Positions 1 through 9,456 of a stretch of 64,000 nucleotides of DNA are shown here, in pieces; position 1 is the first letter of the stretch; each line of letters begins with the position of its first letter. The stretch covers positions 6,820,001-6,884,000 of the forward strand of contig NC_013595.1 in assembly GCF_000024865.1 (NCBI RefSeq), read 5' to 3'. Both the position numbers and the translations under genes were made by a program. Source of the stretch: Streptosporangium roseum DSM 43021 (GTDB lineage: Bacteria; Actinomycetota; Actinomycetes; Streptosporangiales; Streptosporangiaceae). The notes beneath the pieces were generated by a model. It saw nothing but the letters and a program-made list of their open reading frames with translations. It was not told where the DNA came from and searched no databases.

Positions 1-62
1 TGGATACCGGCCGGGAGCCCCCGGCAGACGTCCGCAGTCAATACCGTCCGCCGGAGGACATC

Positions 63-2273
63 GTGATCCGTGCCCTGACCGGATACTCCACCAGACACCC
101 ATGGAGGGTCATCGCCCTCTGGGCGGTGCTGGGTGTCGTGCTGAGCGCCCTGACCCCGACACTGATCGCCGGCGTCACCCAGAACCAGACCGGGGACTTC
201 CTGCCCCGCAGCTACGACTCGGCCGCCGCGCTGCACATCGCCCAGGAGCGGTTCGGGGTGAACCCCGACGCCACCACCGTGACGGTGCTGGTCGCCCGGT
301 CCGACGGCAAGGCCCTCAGCGCCGCCGACCGGAAGCGGGTCGAGGCCGAGGCGGCGAAGCTGGGCAAGCGCCGGGTGATCATGCCGAGGGAAGACGACGG
401 CCCGCAGTTCCTGGTCCCGGACCGCTCCCAGACGCCCCGGATCGCCCCGGCAATGACGGCGCCCGACCGGAGTTTCGAACTGCTCTCCGTCGAGCTGATC
501 GGCAATCGCACGGACAAGGGGGTCCAGGGCGTCTACCGGACCTTCCGGGACGCCGCCCGGACGCAGTTCTCCGAGGCGGGGATGCGCACCGGTTTCACCG
601 GTGCTCTCGCCGACACCGTCGACACCACCGATTCCCACAAGACCGCCGCGACGGTCGGGGGCGCCCTCATCATGGGACTCGTCATCCTGCTCAACGTTCT
701 GGCGTTCCGCAGTGCGCTGGCAGCCCTGCTGCCGCTGCTCGCGGTCGCCATGATCGGCTTCGTGGCGACCGGAGCCGTCGTGGGTGGCGCGATGCTCACC
801 GGGCGCAAACTCGACCCGGGCATCACGGGGATGATCAATGTGGTCCTGCTCGGCATCGGCATCGACTACCTGCTGTTCCTGCTGTTCCGCTTCCGCGAGC
901 AACTGCGGGCCCGGCCCGAGCAGTCCGCCCGCGAGGCGGCCGCGCAGGTCTCCGCCCGGGTGGGCACCGCGATCACCTCGGCGGCGCTGACCATCGTGGC
1001 CGCGTTCGCCACGCTGGGCGTGGCGACCTTCGGGCAGTTCCGCTCGATGGGCCCCGCGATCGCCATCGCGGTCCTGGTGACGCTGCTCGGCAGCCTCACC
1101 CTGCTGCCGGCACTGCTCGCGGCCGCCGGGCGCAAGATGTTCTGGCCCTCCCGGACCCTTGGCCACGAGCCGCGCGAGGGCCGTGCCGCCCGCTTCGGGG
1201 CGCTGGTCACGCGACGACCGCTGACGATGCTGACCGGCTCCGTCGCCCTGCTTGCCGCGCTGGCCGCCGGGCTGGTCGGCATCCACATGGACTACGGCCG
1301 GGGCGGCTCCGATGCCCGGACCCCCGCCGCGGCCACCGCGGCCGAGATCTCCCGCACGCTGCCGGCCGGCGTGTCGGACCCGACGAGCGTCTTCGTCACC
1401 GCCACCGACGGCGGCGTCCTCACCACCGGCCGGCTCGACGGCCTCTCCCGTGCGCTCACCCAGGTCAAGGGCGTGGGCCAGATCGCACGGACCGTCCTGA
1501 ACAACGACCACCGTGCTGCCCGGATCGACCTGTACACGACCGCGGACCCGCAGAGCCAGCAGGCCCGCGACCTGGCCTCCGGACCGATCCGGGCCGCGGT
1601 CGCCCAGCACACGCCCGCCGGGACGGCGGCATACGTGGGCGGAACGGCGGCGATCTTCGCCGACATCTCGACCGCCGTCGACCACGACCTGAAGATCGTG
1701 TTCCCGGTCGCGGCCGGGCTGATCGCGCTGATCCTCCTGCTGCTCCTGCGCAGCCTGCTCGCACCGGTGGTCCTGATGTTCTCCGTCGGGCTCGGCTTCG
1801 CCGCGACCCTCGGTGCCGCCACGCTGCTGTTCCAGCACGTCCTCGGCACCCCGGGCGTCAGCTACACCCTCCCGCTGGTGCTGTTCCTGTTCGTCGTGGC
1901 GCTGGGCACCGACTACAACATCCTCATCGCCGACCGGATCCGGGAGGAGATGCGGCGACCGGGCCCGGCCCGCGCCGCCGTAGCCCGCGCGGTACGGCAC
2001 ACGACACCGGCCATCGCGACGGCCGGCCTGGTACTGGCCGCCTCCTTCGCCAGCCTCATCACGTCCCCGGGCAACGAGCAGATGGCCTTCGCGATGACGC
2101 TCGGCATCATGCTCTCCGCGCTCGTCGTGTCGCTGGTGCTGGTCCCCGCCCTCGCCGCACTCCTCGGCCGGGCCATGTGGTGGCCGCTCCGCCCGCGGCC
2201 CACCAAGGACGGCCACAGGCAGGACCGTGCGACCGAACCTGCCCCGGAACCCGACCGGGTCACGGCCTGCTGA
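63..2273 (+). CDS. MMPL-family (RND-like) membrane transporter
   Basis: 736-residue polytopic inner-membrane exporter of the MMPL/RND superfamily, whose members move lipids or hydrophobic drugs using the proton gradient. It shows the duplicated architecture: one N-terminal helix (about residues 14-34), an extracytoplasmic domain, a helix bundle with GIDYLLFLLFRFRE (Asp about 268), then a second copy with GTDYNILIADRIREE (Asp about 617). These paired DY motifs are the expected proton-relay region. The GTG start follows GGAGG by 6 nt. Length fits the short actinomycete MMPL group, and the substrate cannot be read from sequence. The gene before it lies outside the window, so an operon partner or regulator cannot be judged. 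Confidence 0.9.
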   Translation: MIRALTGYSTRHPWRVIALWAVLGVVLSALTPTLIAGVTQNQTGDFLPRSYDSAAALHIAQERFGVNPDATTVTVLVARSDGKALSAADRKRVEAEAAKLGKRRVIMPREDDGPQFLVPDRSQTPRIAPAMTAPDRSFELLSVELIGNRTDKGVQGVYRTFRDAARTQFSEAGMRTGFTGALADTVDTTDSHKTAATVGGALIMGLVILLNVLAFRSALAALLPLLAVAMIGFVATGAVVGGAMLTGRKLDPGITGMINVVLLGIGIDYLLFLLFRFREQLRARPEQSAREAAAQVSARVGTAITSAALTIVAAFATLGVATFGQFRSMGPAIAIAVLVTLLGSLTLLPALLAAAGRKMFWPSRTLGHEPREGRAARFGALVTRRPLTMLTGSVALLAALAAGLVGIHMDYGRGGSDARTPAAATAAEISRTLPAGVSDPTSVFVTATDGGVLTTGRLDGLSRALTQVKGVGQIARTVLNNDHRAARIDLYTTADPQSQQARDLASGPIRAAVAQHTPAGTAAYVGGTAAIFADISTAVDHDLKIVFPVAAGLIALILLLLLRSLLAPVVLMFSVGLGFAATLGAATLLFQHVLGTPGVSYTLPLVLFLFVVALGTDYNILIADRIREEMRRPGPARAAVARAVRHTTPAIATAGLVLAASFASLITSPGNEQMAFAMTLGIMLSALVVSLVLVPALAALLGRAMWWPLRPRPTKDGHRQDRATEPAPEPDRVTAC

Positions 2274-2289
2274 GGCTTGGACCGGAGCC

Positions 2290-2315
2290 CGGCCCCGAAA
2301 CGGCGGTCGGGGCCG
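2290..2315. terminator. GC-rich hairpin between convergent genes
   Basis: CGGCCCCGA and TCGGGGCCG form a perfect 9-bp stem around an 8-nt loop in the 67-bp gap between the converging MMPL and amidohydrolase genes. There is no T-run, which is common for actinomycete terminators. It could serve both directions. The call is inferred from position and symmetry. Confidence 0.5.
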
Positions 2316-2340
2316 TCAACCAGACGACCCGGATCAGGCA

Positions 2341-3813
2341 TCAGGCTCTGACAGCGCGCCCGGGCAGGGCGGTCGGCAACAGATGCTCGTCGCGGACCAC
2401 GAACCGGCCGCCGACAAGGACGTGAACGAACCCGGCGGAATGCCTGACCGTCTCGGTGTAGGTGGCACGATCGCTGACGGTCTCGGGGTCGAAAACGGTC
2501 AGGTCGGCGTCGCAGCCCGCCTGAACACGGCCCTTGCGCCGCATCGCCGGAACACCCGAGCCCACCACGTCGGCGGGGATGAGCGTGCACCGGCGCACAG
2601 CCTCGGGCAGCGACAGGACACCGTTCTCCCGGACGAGCCTGCGCAGCGTCCGGCCGTAGGTGCCGGCCGTACGAGGGTGGGTGACGGCGTCGGGCCCGAG
2701 CGGCCAGGAGAACGGGTCGGACGCCCCCGAGCGCCACAGGAGGGGTACGGCGTCAGTGGCGACAGCGGCGTCGGTGAAGGTGAGGGCCCGCTGGATGTAG
2801 TCGAACTGGGCGGGGTCATCCTCGTCGAGCAGATGGACGAAAGCCGCCGAGCCGGGTTCGCTCTCGCGGATTCGACGCAGGGTGTCGGCGTCGGGGATAC
2901 GCCCCTCGGCACCGAGCAGGCCGATGGAGTGCGGGGTCAGCCCGCGCCGGTGAAGGAGCTCCGGGGCGAGGAAGGCCGCGCCGACGCCGGTCATGCCCGC
3001 GCCGTAGGGGTAGGCCTCGGTGGTGACGCGCGAGCCTTCGGCACGAACCTTCTCCACCAGGCCGAGCACGCGGTCGACATGGCGGATGGAGGTGCTGTTG
3101 ACGTGGCAGTAGTGCATGTGCGCGCCGGTCTCGGCGGCGGCGCGGACGATCTCCTCGGCGCCGTCGACGGGAGTGGTGGGGTCCATCTCGACAAGTTCGC
3201 GGGCGTGGGTGTAGGTGGGCAGCCCGACGCTGGCGGCGAGGGCGGCCACGGCGAGGTACTCGGAGGGATCGACGCGGGGCGCGTAGCCGACGAGGATACC
3301 GATGCCGAGCGCGCCGTCGCCGAGGTCGCGCTCCAGCATGCCGACGATGCGGTCGACGACATTTCGCGGAGCGGCGCGCTGCCATTCCTCGCGGCCGATG
3401 TTGGCGAGAAAGTCATCCCTCAGGTCGCCGCTGGTGTCGAGGCCGAGGAGGACGGCCATACGGGCCACGGCCCAGGAGGTGGCGAAGCCGTAGTTGAGGG
3501 GCCTGCCCTCGATCTCGGCCCTGCGGTAGGCGGCGGCGACCGGGTAGGCGCCGGCCTCGAGTTCCAGGACGGTGGTGACGCCGTCGAGCGCCTGCAGGCG
3601 GTGGCCGGCGACGTCCATGCTGTGGCTGTGCAGGTCGATGAAGCCCGGACTGACGACCAGGCCGGTCGCGTCGACGGTGGTGACGCCGTCAAGTGGCTGG
3701 TCGGAGACGGCCTGGATGACCCCGCCGCTGACGCCGACGTCGCGTACGGCGTCCAGACCGGTCTCGGGGTCGATGACCCGGCCGCGGGCGAGGACCAGAT
3801 CGTATGTCGTCAC
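2341..3813 (-). CDS. Amidohydrolase, D-aminoacylase/hydantoinase-like
   Basis: 490-residue metal-dependent hydrolase of the amidohydrolase superfamily. The N-terminal beta-sandwich strand is followed by GFIDLHSHS (about residues 56-64), the usual HxH metal pair. Further His-containing motifs are YTHARE and HMHYCHVNS, with a late ATDAVP aspartate. The overall pattern is closest to N-acyl-D-amino-acid deacylases, but the position after HxH where many of those have Cys shows LELEAG here, so the exact substrate is uncertain. GTG start with AAGGAG upstream. Its start overlaps the end of the MFS gene by 4 bp (GTGA), so the two are almost certainly co-translated, suggesting import followed by hydrolysis of the same compound. 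Confidence 0.8.
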   Translation of the reverse strand: MTTYDLVLARGRVIDPETGLDAVRDVGVSGGVIQAVSDQPLDGVTTVDATGLVVSPGFIDLHSHSMDVAGHRLQALDGVTTVLELEAGAYPVAAAYRRAEIEGRPLNYGFATSWAVARMAVLLGLDTSGDLRDDFLANIGREEWQRAAPRNVVDRIVGMLERDLGDGALGIGILVGYAPRVDPSEYLAVAALAASVGLPTYTHARELVEMDPTTPVDGAEEIVRAAAETGAHMHYCHVNSTSIRHVDRVLGLVEKVRAEGSRVTTEAYPYGAGMTGVGAAFLAPELLHRRGLTPHSIGLLGAEGRIPDADTLRRIRESEPGSAAFVHLLDEDDPAQFDYIQRALTFTDAAVATDAVPLLWRSGASDPFSWPLGPDAVTHPRTAGTYGRTLRRLVRENGVLSLPEAVRRCTLIPADVVGSGVPAMRRKGRVQAGCDADLTVFDPETVSDRATYTETVRHSAGFVHVLVGGRFVVRDEHLLPTALPGRAVRA

Positions 3814-5063
3814 GCGAGCTCCTTCGTTCCGAGGCTGAACTGCTCAGGGCGCTGGGGCACGATCAACGCGATCAGCGCGCCGAGGACGGTGGTGGCGATG
3901 AGCAGGCCGAAAGCAGCGGTGTAGGAGAACTTGTCGACCAGGAAGCCCATGAGGACGGGGGCGAGGACACCGGCGACCTGACCGCCGACGTTGACGACGC
4001 CCATGCCGGATCCGATGACGGCGGGCGGCAGGGCGCGCACGGGCATGCCGAGGATGCCCATCGAGGAAAGGCCCGCCACGCCCATGGCGAGGGTCTGGTA
4101 GACGGTGAACCCGACAGCGGAGTCGGCCATCAGCATGAGCACCAGGAGCACGGCGGTGACCAGGAGCAGGGGGATGACGTAGAGCCGGACCCTGTCGTGG
4201 AAGAAGTGGTCGAACAGCCAGCCGCCGAGGAAGACGGTCGCGCACGCGACCAGGCCGGGGATGGCGGACATGACACCGGTGTTGATGAGGGAGATGCCGC
4301 GCTCCTCCAGCAGATAGCTGGGCACCCAAGTGATCAAGCCGTAGCCGAGCATGTTGGTGGTGCAGAAAAGGGCGGCGAACTTCCAGACCGATGGCGAGCG
4401 CATGACGGCGCCGAGGCCGGTCCCCTTGTCCTGAACGACGTCGGAGCCGTTGAGGTGAGCGGGCAGCGCCTTGGGCAGCAGCTTCCAGAGCAGAACGCCG
4501 ATGGCGACGCCGGCGGCGGCGGTGACCCAGAAGGTGTGGCGCCAGCCGAGGGCGAGGATGAGCGGCGCGACGATGAGCGGGGCGACGCCGGCACCGAGCT
4601 GGTTGGAGGCGAGCATGGCGCCGGCGGCGGTGGCGCGGACGGCGGGGGTGGTGCGTTCCGCGATGGCCTTGAAGGACGCGCCGGGAAAGAGGCCCTGGCC
4701 GACGCCGAAGAGAGCACGGATGACGAGGAGGGATGCCAGACCCCAGGCGATACCGGTGAGGGCGGTGAAGACCGACCAGAGCAGCAGAGAGACCATGAGT
4801 TGGCGGCGGGCGCCGAACTTGTCGGCGAGGATGCCACCCGGCACCTGGCACAGCAGATAGACCAGGGAGAAGGCGGTGATCAGCCAGCCTTGCTCGGTCT
4901 TGGTGAGCGCGAACTCCTCGCCGATGAACGGCAACGCGACGGCCATCATCACCCGATCGACGTAGTCGATCACCCAGACGCCCATGAGCAGGCCGACGGT
5001 GACGGTCGCCGTTTTACGTATTTGCGCGGGCGCCAGGGTGGAGGTGCCTTCGGCGAGTCCCAT
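3810..5063 (-). CDS. MFS transporter, anion:cation symporter type
   Basis: 417-residue major facilitator with about twelve hydrophobic segments. It resembles the ACS group (hexuronate/galactonate/phthalate-type importers). WVIDYVDRVMMAVALPF lies in helix 1, and the helix 2-3 signature region reads GGILADKFGARR. ATG start with GGAGG 8 nt upstream. It is the first gene of a two-gene unit with the amidohydrolase, joined by a 4-bp overlap. The partner suggests an organic anion or N-acyl compound as cargo, which is inference. Confidence 0.85.
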   Translation of the reverse strand: MGLAEGTSTLAPAQIRKTATVTVGLLMGVWVIDYVDRVMMAVALPFIGEEFALTKTEQGWLITAFSLVYLLCQVPGGILADKFGARRQLMVSLLLWSVFTALTGIAWGLASLLVIRALFGVGQGLFPGASFKAIAERTTPAVRATAAGAMLASNQLGAGVAPLIVAPLILALGWRHTFWVTAAAGVAIGVLLWKLLPKALPAHLNGSDVVQDKGTGLGAVMRSPSVWKFAALFCTTNMLGYGLITWVPSYLLEERGISLINTGVMSAIPGLVACATVFLGGWLFDHFFHDRVRLYVIPLLLVTAVLLVLMLMADSAVGFTVYQTLAMGVAGLSSMGILGMPVRALPPAVIGSGMGVVNVGGQVAGVLAPVLMGFLVDKFSYTAAFGLLIATTVLGALIALIVPQRPEQFSLGTKELA

Positions 5064-5187
5064 TCACAGGCCTCCGGAGCTAGATCAATGTTCAAGCAAC
5101 CCTCCATCACGTCACCCGGGAGTGCTTCGTGCAGGAACATGAAGTCGGGGCCGCCGGCGGTGCGATCGCACCAAGATCTGTCCACCG

Positions 5188-5514
5188 GTGGTGAAACGCC
5201 TCGATGGTGCTCCACCCGGGTCCAGGCTCGGGTTCACCTCCGAGCGGCGCCGGCTGCGCTACGCCCAGGCCGAACTGGCCGGCCTGTTTCCCCGCCTGCC
5301 GGGCCGGTCCGGGTACGGCAAGCGGCTGCGTAAGGCATCCGCCCTGGTCACCCGCATGATCAGGGTGCTCGGTGCCGACACCTCGTTGTGGAGCGATGAT
5401 GTGTGGGTGGCCGATTCCACCCCGGTGGAGTGCGGCCGCTCCCGCGAGACGGTCAAGCGCAGCGACCCGGCCGGATGGCCGATCAAACGATCCCTGATCG
5501 CCTATGACCACTGA
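5188..5514 (+). pseudogene. IS982-family transposase remnant with internal deletion
   Basis: A 108-codon open frame keeps the stretch around the first catalytic region of IS982-type DDE transposases: LWSDDVWVADSTPVECGRSR, then ETVKRSDPAGW. It then jumps directly to KRSLIAYDH and stop, which I recognise as the usual C-terminus of these proteins. The N-terminus is also missing, since it begins within the region before RLRYAQAELAGLFPRLP. A complete IS982 transposase is roughly 290 residues, so about two thirds is gone. No convincing terminal inverted repeats remain. It lies between the MFS operon and araA and marks a past insertion at the arabinose locus edge. Confidence 0.75.
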
Positions 5515-5632
5515 ACGTGGCCAGACCCCTTGGACTCAACCATCTAGCGCCGGGGGCCGCCGTCGGCGGTGGCCCGCGCGGGCGTCACCGTGCTCACGGC
5601 CAGGGTGAGCGCGGCGCCCCCTGCCCTCACCG

Positions 5633-7114
5633 TCAGAATCCCTGGGCGAGGCGGTAGTAGGCCTGGTTCCAGCGCAGTTCCTTGGCGAACCCGCGTGGCG
5701 TGGTGTCGGCGTCGATGACGAGCAGTTCGACACCGAGCATGTCGGCGAAGTCGGTGAGTTCCTCGGCGCCGACCGCGGCCGACAGGACGGTGTGGTGCGG
5801 GGCGCCGGCGGTGAGCCACGCCTCGGCCGAGGTGCGCAGGTCGGGCCGGGGCCTCCAGACCGCCCTGGCCACGGGCAGGTTCGGCAGCGGCTCGACCGGG
5901 GCGACCACGTCGACCTCGTTGGCGACCAGCCGGAACCGCTCCCCCATGTCGGCCAGGCCGACGACGACGGCGGGGCCGGGCTCGGCGTCGAACACCAGCC
6001 GGACCGGATCCTCCCGGCCGCCGATGCCGAGCGGGTGGATCTCGCACGACGGGACGCCCGAGGCGATCGTCGGGCAGACCTCCAGCATGTGCGCGCCGAG
6101 GATGAGCTGCTGTCCCGGCGTCAGGTGGTAGGTGTAGTCCTCCATGAACGAGGTTCCGCCCGGCAGTCCGGCCGACATCACCTTCAGCGTGCGCAGCAGC
6201 ACCGAGGTCTTCCAGTCGCCCTCGCCACCGAAGCCGTAGCCGTCGGCCATCAGGCGCTGCACGGCCAGGCCCGGTAGCTGCCGCAGCCCGCCGAGGTCCT
6301 CGAAGTTGGTGGTGAACGCCTTGAACCCGCCCGCCTCCAGGAAGTGGCGCAGGCCCAGCTCGATCCGGGCCGCGTAGCGCAGGGAGTCGTGCCGCTCGCC
6401 GCCGGCGCGCAGCTCGGGGGCGACCTGGAACAGGTCCTCGTACTCCTTGACCAGCGTGGCGACCTCGGTGTCGGAGGAGGCGTCGACCGCGGCCACCAGG
6501 TCGTTGACGCCGTAGGTGTTGACCGACACGCCGAACCGGAGCTGGGCCTCGACCTTGTCGCCCTCGGTCACCGCCACGTCGCGCATGTTGTCGCCGAACC
6601 TGGCCAGCCTGAGCGAGCCCACCTCGGCCCGGCCTGCCGCCGCCCTGGCCCACGCCTCGATCCGCGCCGCCACGGAGGGGTCGCTCACGTGGCCGGCCAC
6701 GGTCTTGCGGGGCACTCCGAGCCTGGCCTGGATGTAGCCGAACTCGCGGTCACCGTGCGCCGCCTGGTTCAGGTTCATGAAGTCCATGTCGATGGAGCTC
6801 CACGGCAGTTCCAGGTCGGCCTGGGTGTGCAGGTGCAGCAGCGGCTTGCGCAGGGCGTCCAGGCCGGCGATCCACATCTTGGCCGGGGAGAAGGTGTGCA
6901 TCCACGCGATCAGCCCGACGCACTCGTCGGAGGAGTTCGCCTCCAGGCACATCCTGCGGATCGCCGCGGCGTCGGTGAGCACCGGCTCCCACTCGACCTC
7001 GAAGGGGAGCGCCTCGTCCAGGGCCGCGGCGATCCGCTGGGACTGCTCGGCCACCTGGCGCAGCGTGTCCTCGCCGTAAAGCCCCTGACTGCCGGTGAGA
7101 AACCAGACCTTCAA
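5633..7114 (-). CDS. araA: L-arabinose isomerase
   Basis: 493 residues (E. coli AraA has 500). It converts L-arabinose to L-ribulose in the cytoplasm with Mn2+. It starts KVWFLTGSQGLYGEDTL, the diagnostic AraA N-terminus, and contains AWMHTFSPAKMWI, GYGFGGEGDWKT, FMEDYTYHL and LGAHMLEVCP, which carry the metal-binding Glu and His residues. I chose the TTG start because AAAGGAG lies 6 nt before it and upstream residues are not AraA-like. The TTG overlaps the araD stop (TTGA). It is the last gene of the transport-catabolism unit. Confidence 0.96.
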   Translation of the reverse strand: MKVWFLTGSQGLYGEDTLRQVAEQSQRIAAALDEALPFEVEWEPVLTDAAAIRRMCLEANSSDECVGLIAWMHTFSPAKMWIAGLDALRKPLLHLHTQADLELPWSSIDMDFMNLNQAAHGDREFGYIQARLGVPRKTVAGHVSDPSVAARIEAWARAAAGRAEVGSLRLARFGDNMRDVAVTEGDKVEAQLRFGVSVNTYGVNDLVAAVDASSDTEVATLVKEYEDLFQVAPELRAGGERHDSLRYAARIELGLRHFLEAGGFKAFTTNFEDLGGLRQLPGLAVQRLMADGYGFGGEGDWKTSVLLRTLKVMSAGLPGGTSFMEDYTYHLTPGQQLILGAHMLEVCPTIASGVPSCEIHPLGIGGREDPVRLVFDAEPGPAVVVGLADMGERFRLVANEVDVVAPVEPLPNLPVARAVWRPRPDLRTSAEAWLTAGAPHHTVLSAAVGAEELTDFADMLGVELLVIDADTTPRGFAKELRWNQAYYRLAQGF

Positions 7115-7758
7115 CGCTGACTCCTTTGCCCATAAACGTTCTGGTAGCGGTCGTACAAGCGGTCGATGTCGCCCTGCGGGATCGGCAGCGGTTCGCCGAG
7201 CTGCCGGGACAGATGGACGGTACGGGCGACGTCCTCGCACATGACGGCGGCCTTCACCGCCGCCTTCGGGGAGTCGCCGATGGTGAAGACCCCGTGGTTG
7301 CGCATGAGGACCGCCGGGGAGCGGTGGCTCTCCAGGACGGCGACGATCCCCTTGCCGATGTCGTCGTTGCCGATCAGGGCGAAGGGGCCCACGGGGATCT
7401 CACCGCCGAACTCGTCGGCCATCGCGGTCAACACGCACGGGATCGGCTCGCCGCGTGCCGCCCAGGCCGAGGCGTAGGTCGAGTGGGTGTGCACCACGCC
7501 GTTCACCTCGGGCATGTGCCGGTAGACGTAGGCGTGCGCGGCCGTGTCGCTGGACGGGGAGAACGCGCCCTCGACGAGGTTGCCCTCCAGGTCGCACACG
7601 ACCATCGCCTCGGGGGTCAGGTCGTCGTAGGAGACACCGCTCGGCTTGATGACGAACAGGTCCTCCCCGGGCACCCTCCCCGAGACGTTCCCCGCGGTCC
7701 AGGCGACCAGGTTGTTGCGTACCAGCTCCCGGTGGAGTGCGCAGACGGTCTCTCTCAT
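7111..7758 (-). CDS. araD: L-ribulose-5-phosphate 4-epimerase
   Basis: 215-residue class II aldolase-fold enzyme giving D-xylulose 5-phosphate from L-ribulose 5-phosphate, with Zn2+. Motifs in order: GNVSGRV near residue 25, IKPSGVSYDDLTPE, SSDTAAHAYVYRHMPEVNGV, then VVHTHSTYASAWA with the HTHS metal histidines, and a later MRNHGVF histidine. The ATG overlaps the araB stop by 4 bp (ATGA) and its stop overlaps the araA start by 4 bp, so araB-araD-araA is a tightly coupled translational unit. araD lies between araB and araA, unlike E. coli araBAD. Confidence 0.95.
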   Translation of the reverse strand: MRETVCALHRELVRNNLVAWTAGNVSGRVPGEDLFVIKPSGVSYDDLTPEAMVVCDLEGNLVEGAFSPSSDTAAHAYVYRHMPEVNGVVHTHSTYASAWAARGEPIPCVLTAMADEFGGEIPVGPFALIGNDDIGKGIVAVLESHRSPAVLMRNHGVFTIGDSPKAAVKAAVMCEDVARTVHLSRQLGEPLPIPQGDIDRLYDRYQNVYGQRSQR

Positions 7759-9410
7759 GCGATCCCCTCGTTCCGGATGGCGCGGAGCCGGTGCAGCAGC
7801 GCACCGTCCGCGAAGTGGTCGTGCAGGTTGCGGTATTCGGCGTACAGCCGGTCGTAGGCGTCCGCCCGCCCGGCGTCGGGCACGTAGGCCGCCTCGGTGC
7901 GCTTGCCCATGGCGGCGGCGGCCGCGGTGACGTCCTCGTAGGCGCCCGCGGCGACCGCCGCGTGGATCGCCGAGCCGAGCGCCGGTCCCTGGTCGGAGCC
8001 GATCACCGACAGCGGGCGGCGCAGCACGTCGGCGTAGACCTGCATGAGGAACCGGTTCTTCAGCAGCCCGCCGGCGACGACGAACTCCTCCACCGGCACC
8101 CCCGCGGCCTCGAACGCCTCCACGATCACGCGGGCGCCGAACGCGGTGGCCTCGATGAGCGCCCGGTAGGTGTCCTCGGGCCTGGTCGCGAGCGTCTGGC
8201 CGACGACCATCCCGGAGAGGTTGTGGTCGACCAGCACCGAGCGGTTGCCGTTGTGCCAGTCCAGCGCGACCAGCCCGTGCGCGCCGACCTTCTGGGCGGC
8301 GGCCAGCTCGGTGAGATACTCGTGCACGGTGATGCCGCGGCTGCCGGCCTCCCGCGAGTAGGAGGCGGGCACCGAGGTCTCGACGAACCAGGCGAAGACG
8401 TCGCCGACGCCCGACTGGCCCGCCTCGTAGCCCCACAGCCCCGGCACGATGCCGTCACGGACCACGCCGCACATGCCCGGCACCTCGGCGAGCCGGTCGG
8501 ACGGCATGACGTGGCAGGTCGAGGTGCCCATGATGGCGACCATCTGGCCGGGCCGTACCGCGTCCGCGGCGGCGGCCGTGACGTGCGCGTCGACGTTGCC
8601 GACGGCGACGGCGAGTCCCTCGGGGAGCCCCGTCCATCCGGCGGCCCGCGCGGTCAGCCGGCCGGCCAGGCCGCCGAGAGGGGACAGTTCCCGGCCCAGC
8701 TTGCCGGTGAAACCGGTGAAGGCGGGATTGAGCTCGGCCAGGAAGTCCTCGCCGGGATAGGCCCCGTCCTGGTGGATGCCCTTGTAGCCGGCGGTGCAGA
8801 CGTTGCGGCTCTCCACGCCGGTCAGTTCCCAGATGATCCAGTCGGCGGCCTCGATCCAGCGCTCGGCCCTGCCGTACACCTCGGGGTCCTCCTCCAGCAC
8901 CTGAAGGCCCTTGGCGAACTCCCATTCGGAGGAGATCCGGCCGCCGTAGCGGGGCAGCCAGCTCTCGCCCCGCCGCTCGGCGAGGGCGTTGATCCGGTCG
9001 GCGTGCGGCTGCGCCGAATGGTGCTTCCACAGCTTCGGCCAGGCGTGCGGCCTGTCCCTCAGCTCCGGCAGCTCGCACAGCGGAAGGCCCTGCGCGGTGG
9101 CGGGCAGCACGGTGCAGGCGGTGAAGTCGGTGCCGATGCCGATGACCTGCGACGCGGAGACCCCCGAGGCGGCCAGCGCCTCCGGCACCGCGTTGCGCAG
9201 CACCTCACGCCAGTCCTGCGGCGACTGCAGCGCCCAGTCCGCCCCGAGGCGCGCACCGGTGCCGGGGAGCCGGTCCTCGATCACGCGGTGGGCGTACTCG
9301 TGCACGGCGCTGCCGGCCTCGGCGCCGTCGGCCACCCGCACCACGACGGCGCGGCCCGACAGCGTGCCGAAGTCGACACCGACCACGTAACGTTCGTTGT
9401 TAACGTTCAC
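7755..9410 (-). CDS. araB: L-ribulokinase
   Basis: 551-residue FGGY-family sugar kinase phosphorylating L-ribulose with ATP. The N-terminal phosphate loop VGVDFGTLSGRAVVV, the DFTACTVLP segment, and the C-terminal VVAGGLLKNRFLMQ and DQGPALGSAIHAA place it with AraB rather than xylulokinase. The GTG start lies inside a 14-bp palindromic operator-like site (9398-9411), so repressor binding would cover the translation start DNA. The gap to the upstream permease gene is 46 bp, the only real break between transport and catabolic genes. Confidence 0.94.
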   Translation of the reverse strand: MNVNNERYVVGVDFGTLSGRAVVVRVADGAEAGSAVHEYAHRVIEDRLPGTGARLGADWALQSPQDWREVLRNAVPEALAASGVSASQVIGIGTDFTACTVLPATAQGLPLCELPELRDRPHAWPKLWKHHSAQPHADRINALAERRGESWLPRYGGRISSEWEFAKGLQVLEEDPEVYGRAERWIEAADWIIWELTGVESRNVCTAGYKGIHQDGAYPGEDFLAELNPAFTGFTGKLGRELSPLGGLAGRLTARAAGWTGLPEGLAVAVGNVDAHVTAAAADAVRPGQMVAIMGTSTCHVMPSDRLAEVPGMCGVVRDGIVPGLWGYEAGQSGVGDVFAWFVETSVPASYSREAGSRGITVHEYLTELAAAQKVGAHGLVALDWHNGNRSVLVDHNLSGMVVGQTLATRPEDTYRALIEATAFGARVIVEAFEAAGVPVEEFVVAGGLLKNRFLMQVYADVLRRPLSVIGSDQGPALGSAIHAAVAAGAYEDVTAAAAAMGKRTEAAYVPDAGRADAYDRLYAEYRNLHDHFADGALLHRLRAIRNEGIA

Positions 9411-9411
9411 A
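9398..9411. promoter_or_regulatory. LacI-type operator at araB start
   Basis: TGTTAACGTTCACA on the plus strand, i.e. TGTGAACGTTAACA read along araB. It covers the araB GTG codon and is the exact reverse complement of the site at 15405-15418 in front of the regulator gene. The central CpG with AT-rich flanks is typical of LacI-family operators. It could separately control araBDA. Identity of the two 14-mers is seen directly; regulator assignment is inferred. Confidence 0.7.
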
Positions 9412-9456
9412 CAATCTCCAGTGATCAGGTGCGGCTCCGCCGTACCACTGAACGAC

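Noticed and set aside
101..2425. Long frame in another register across the MMPL gene
   Set aside because: Arg/Pro/Gly-rich shadow of a high-GC gene; the MMPL frame has clear family motifs.
5544..5632. GGGCCGCC...GGCGGTGGCCC imperfect hairpin downstream of araA
   Set aside because: Could be a terminator but mismatched, and in DNA next to the IS remnant; evidence too weak to list.
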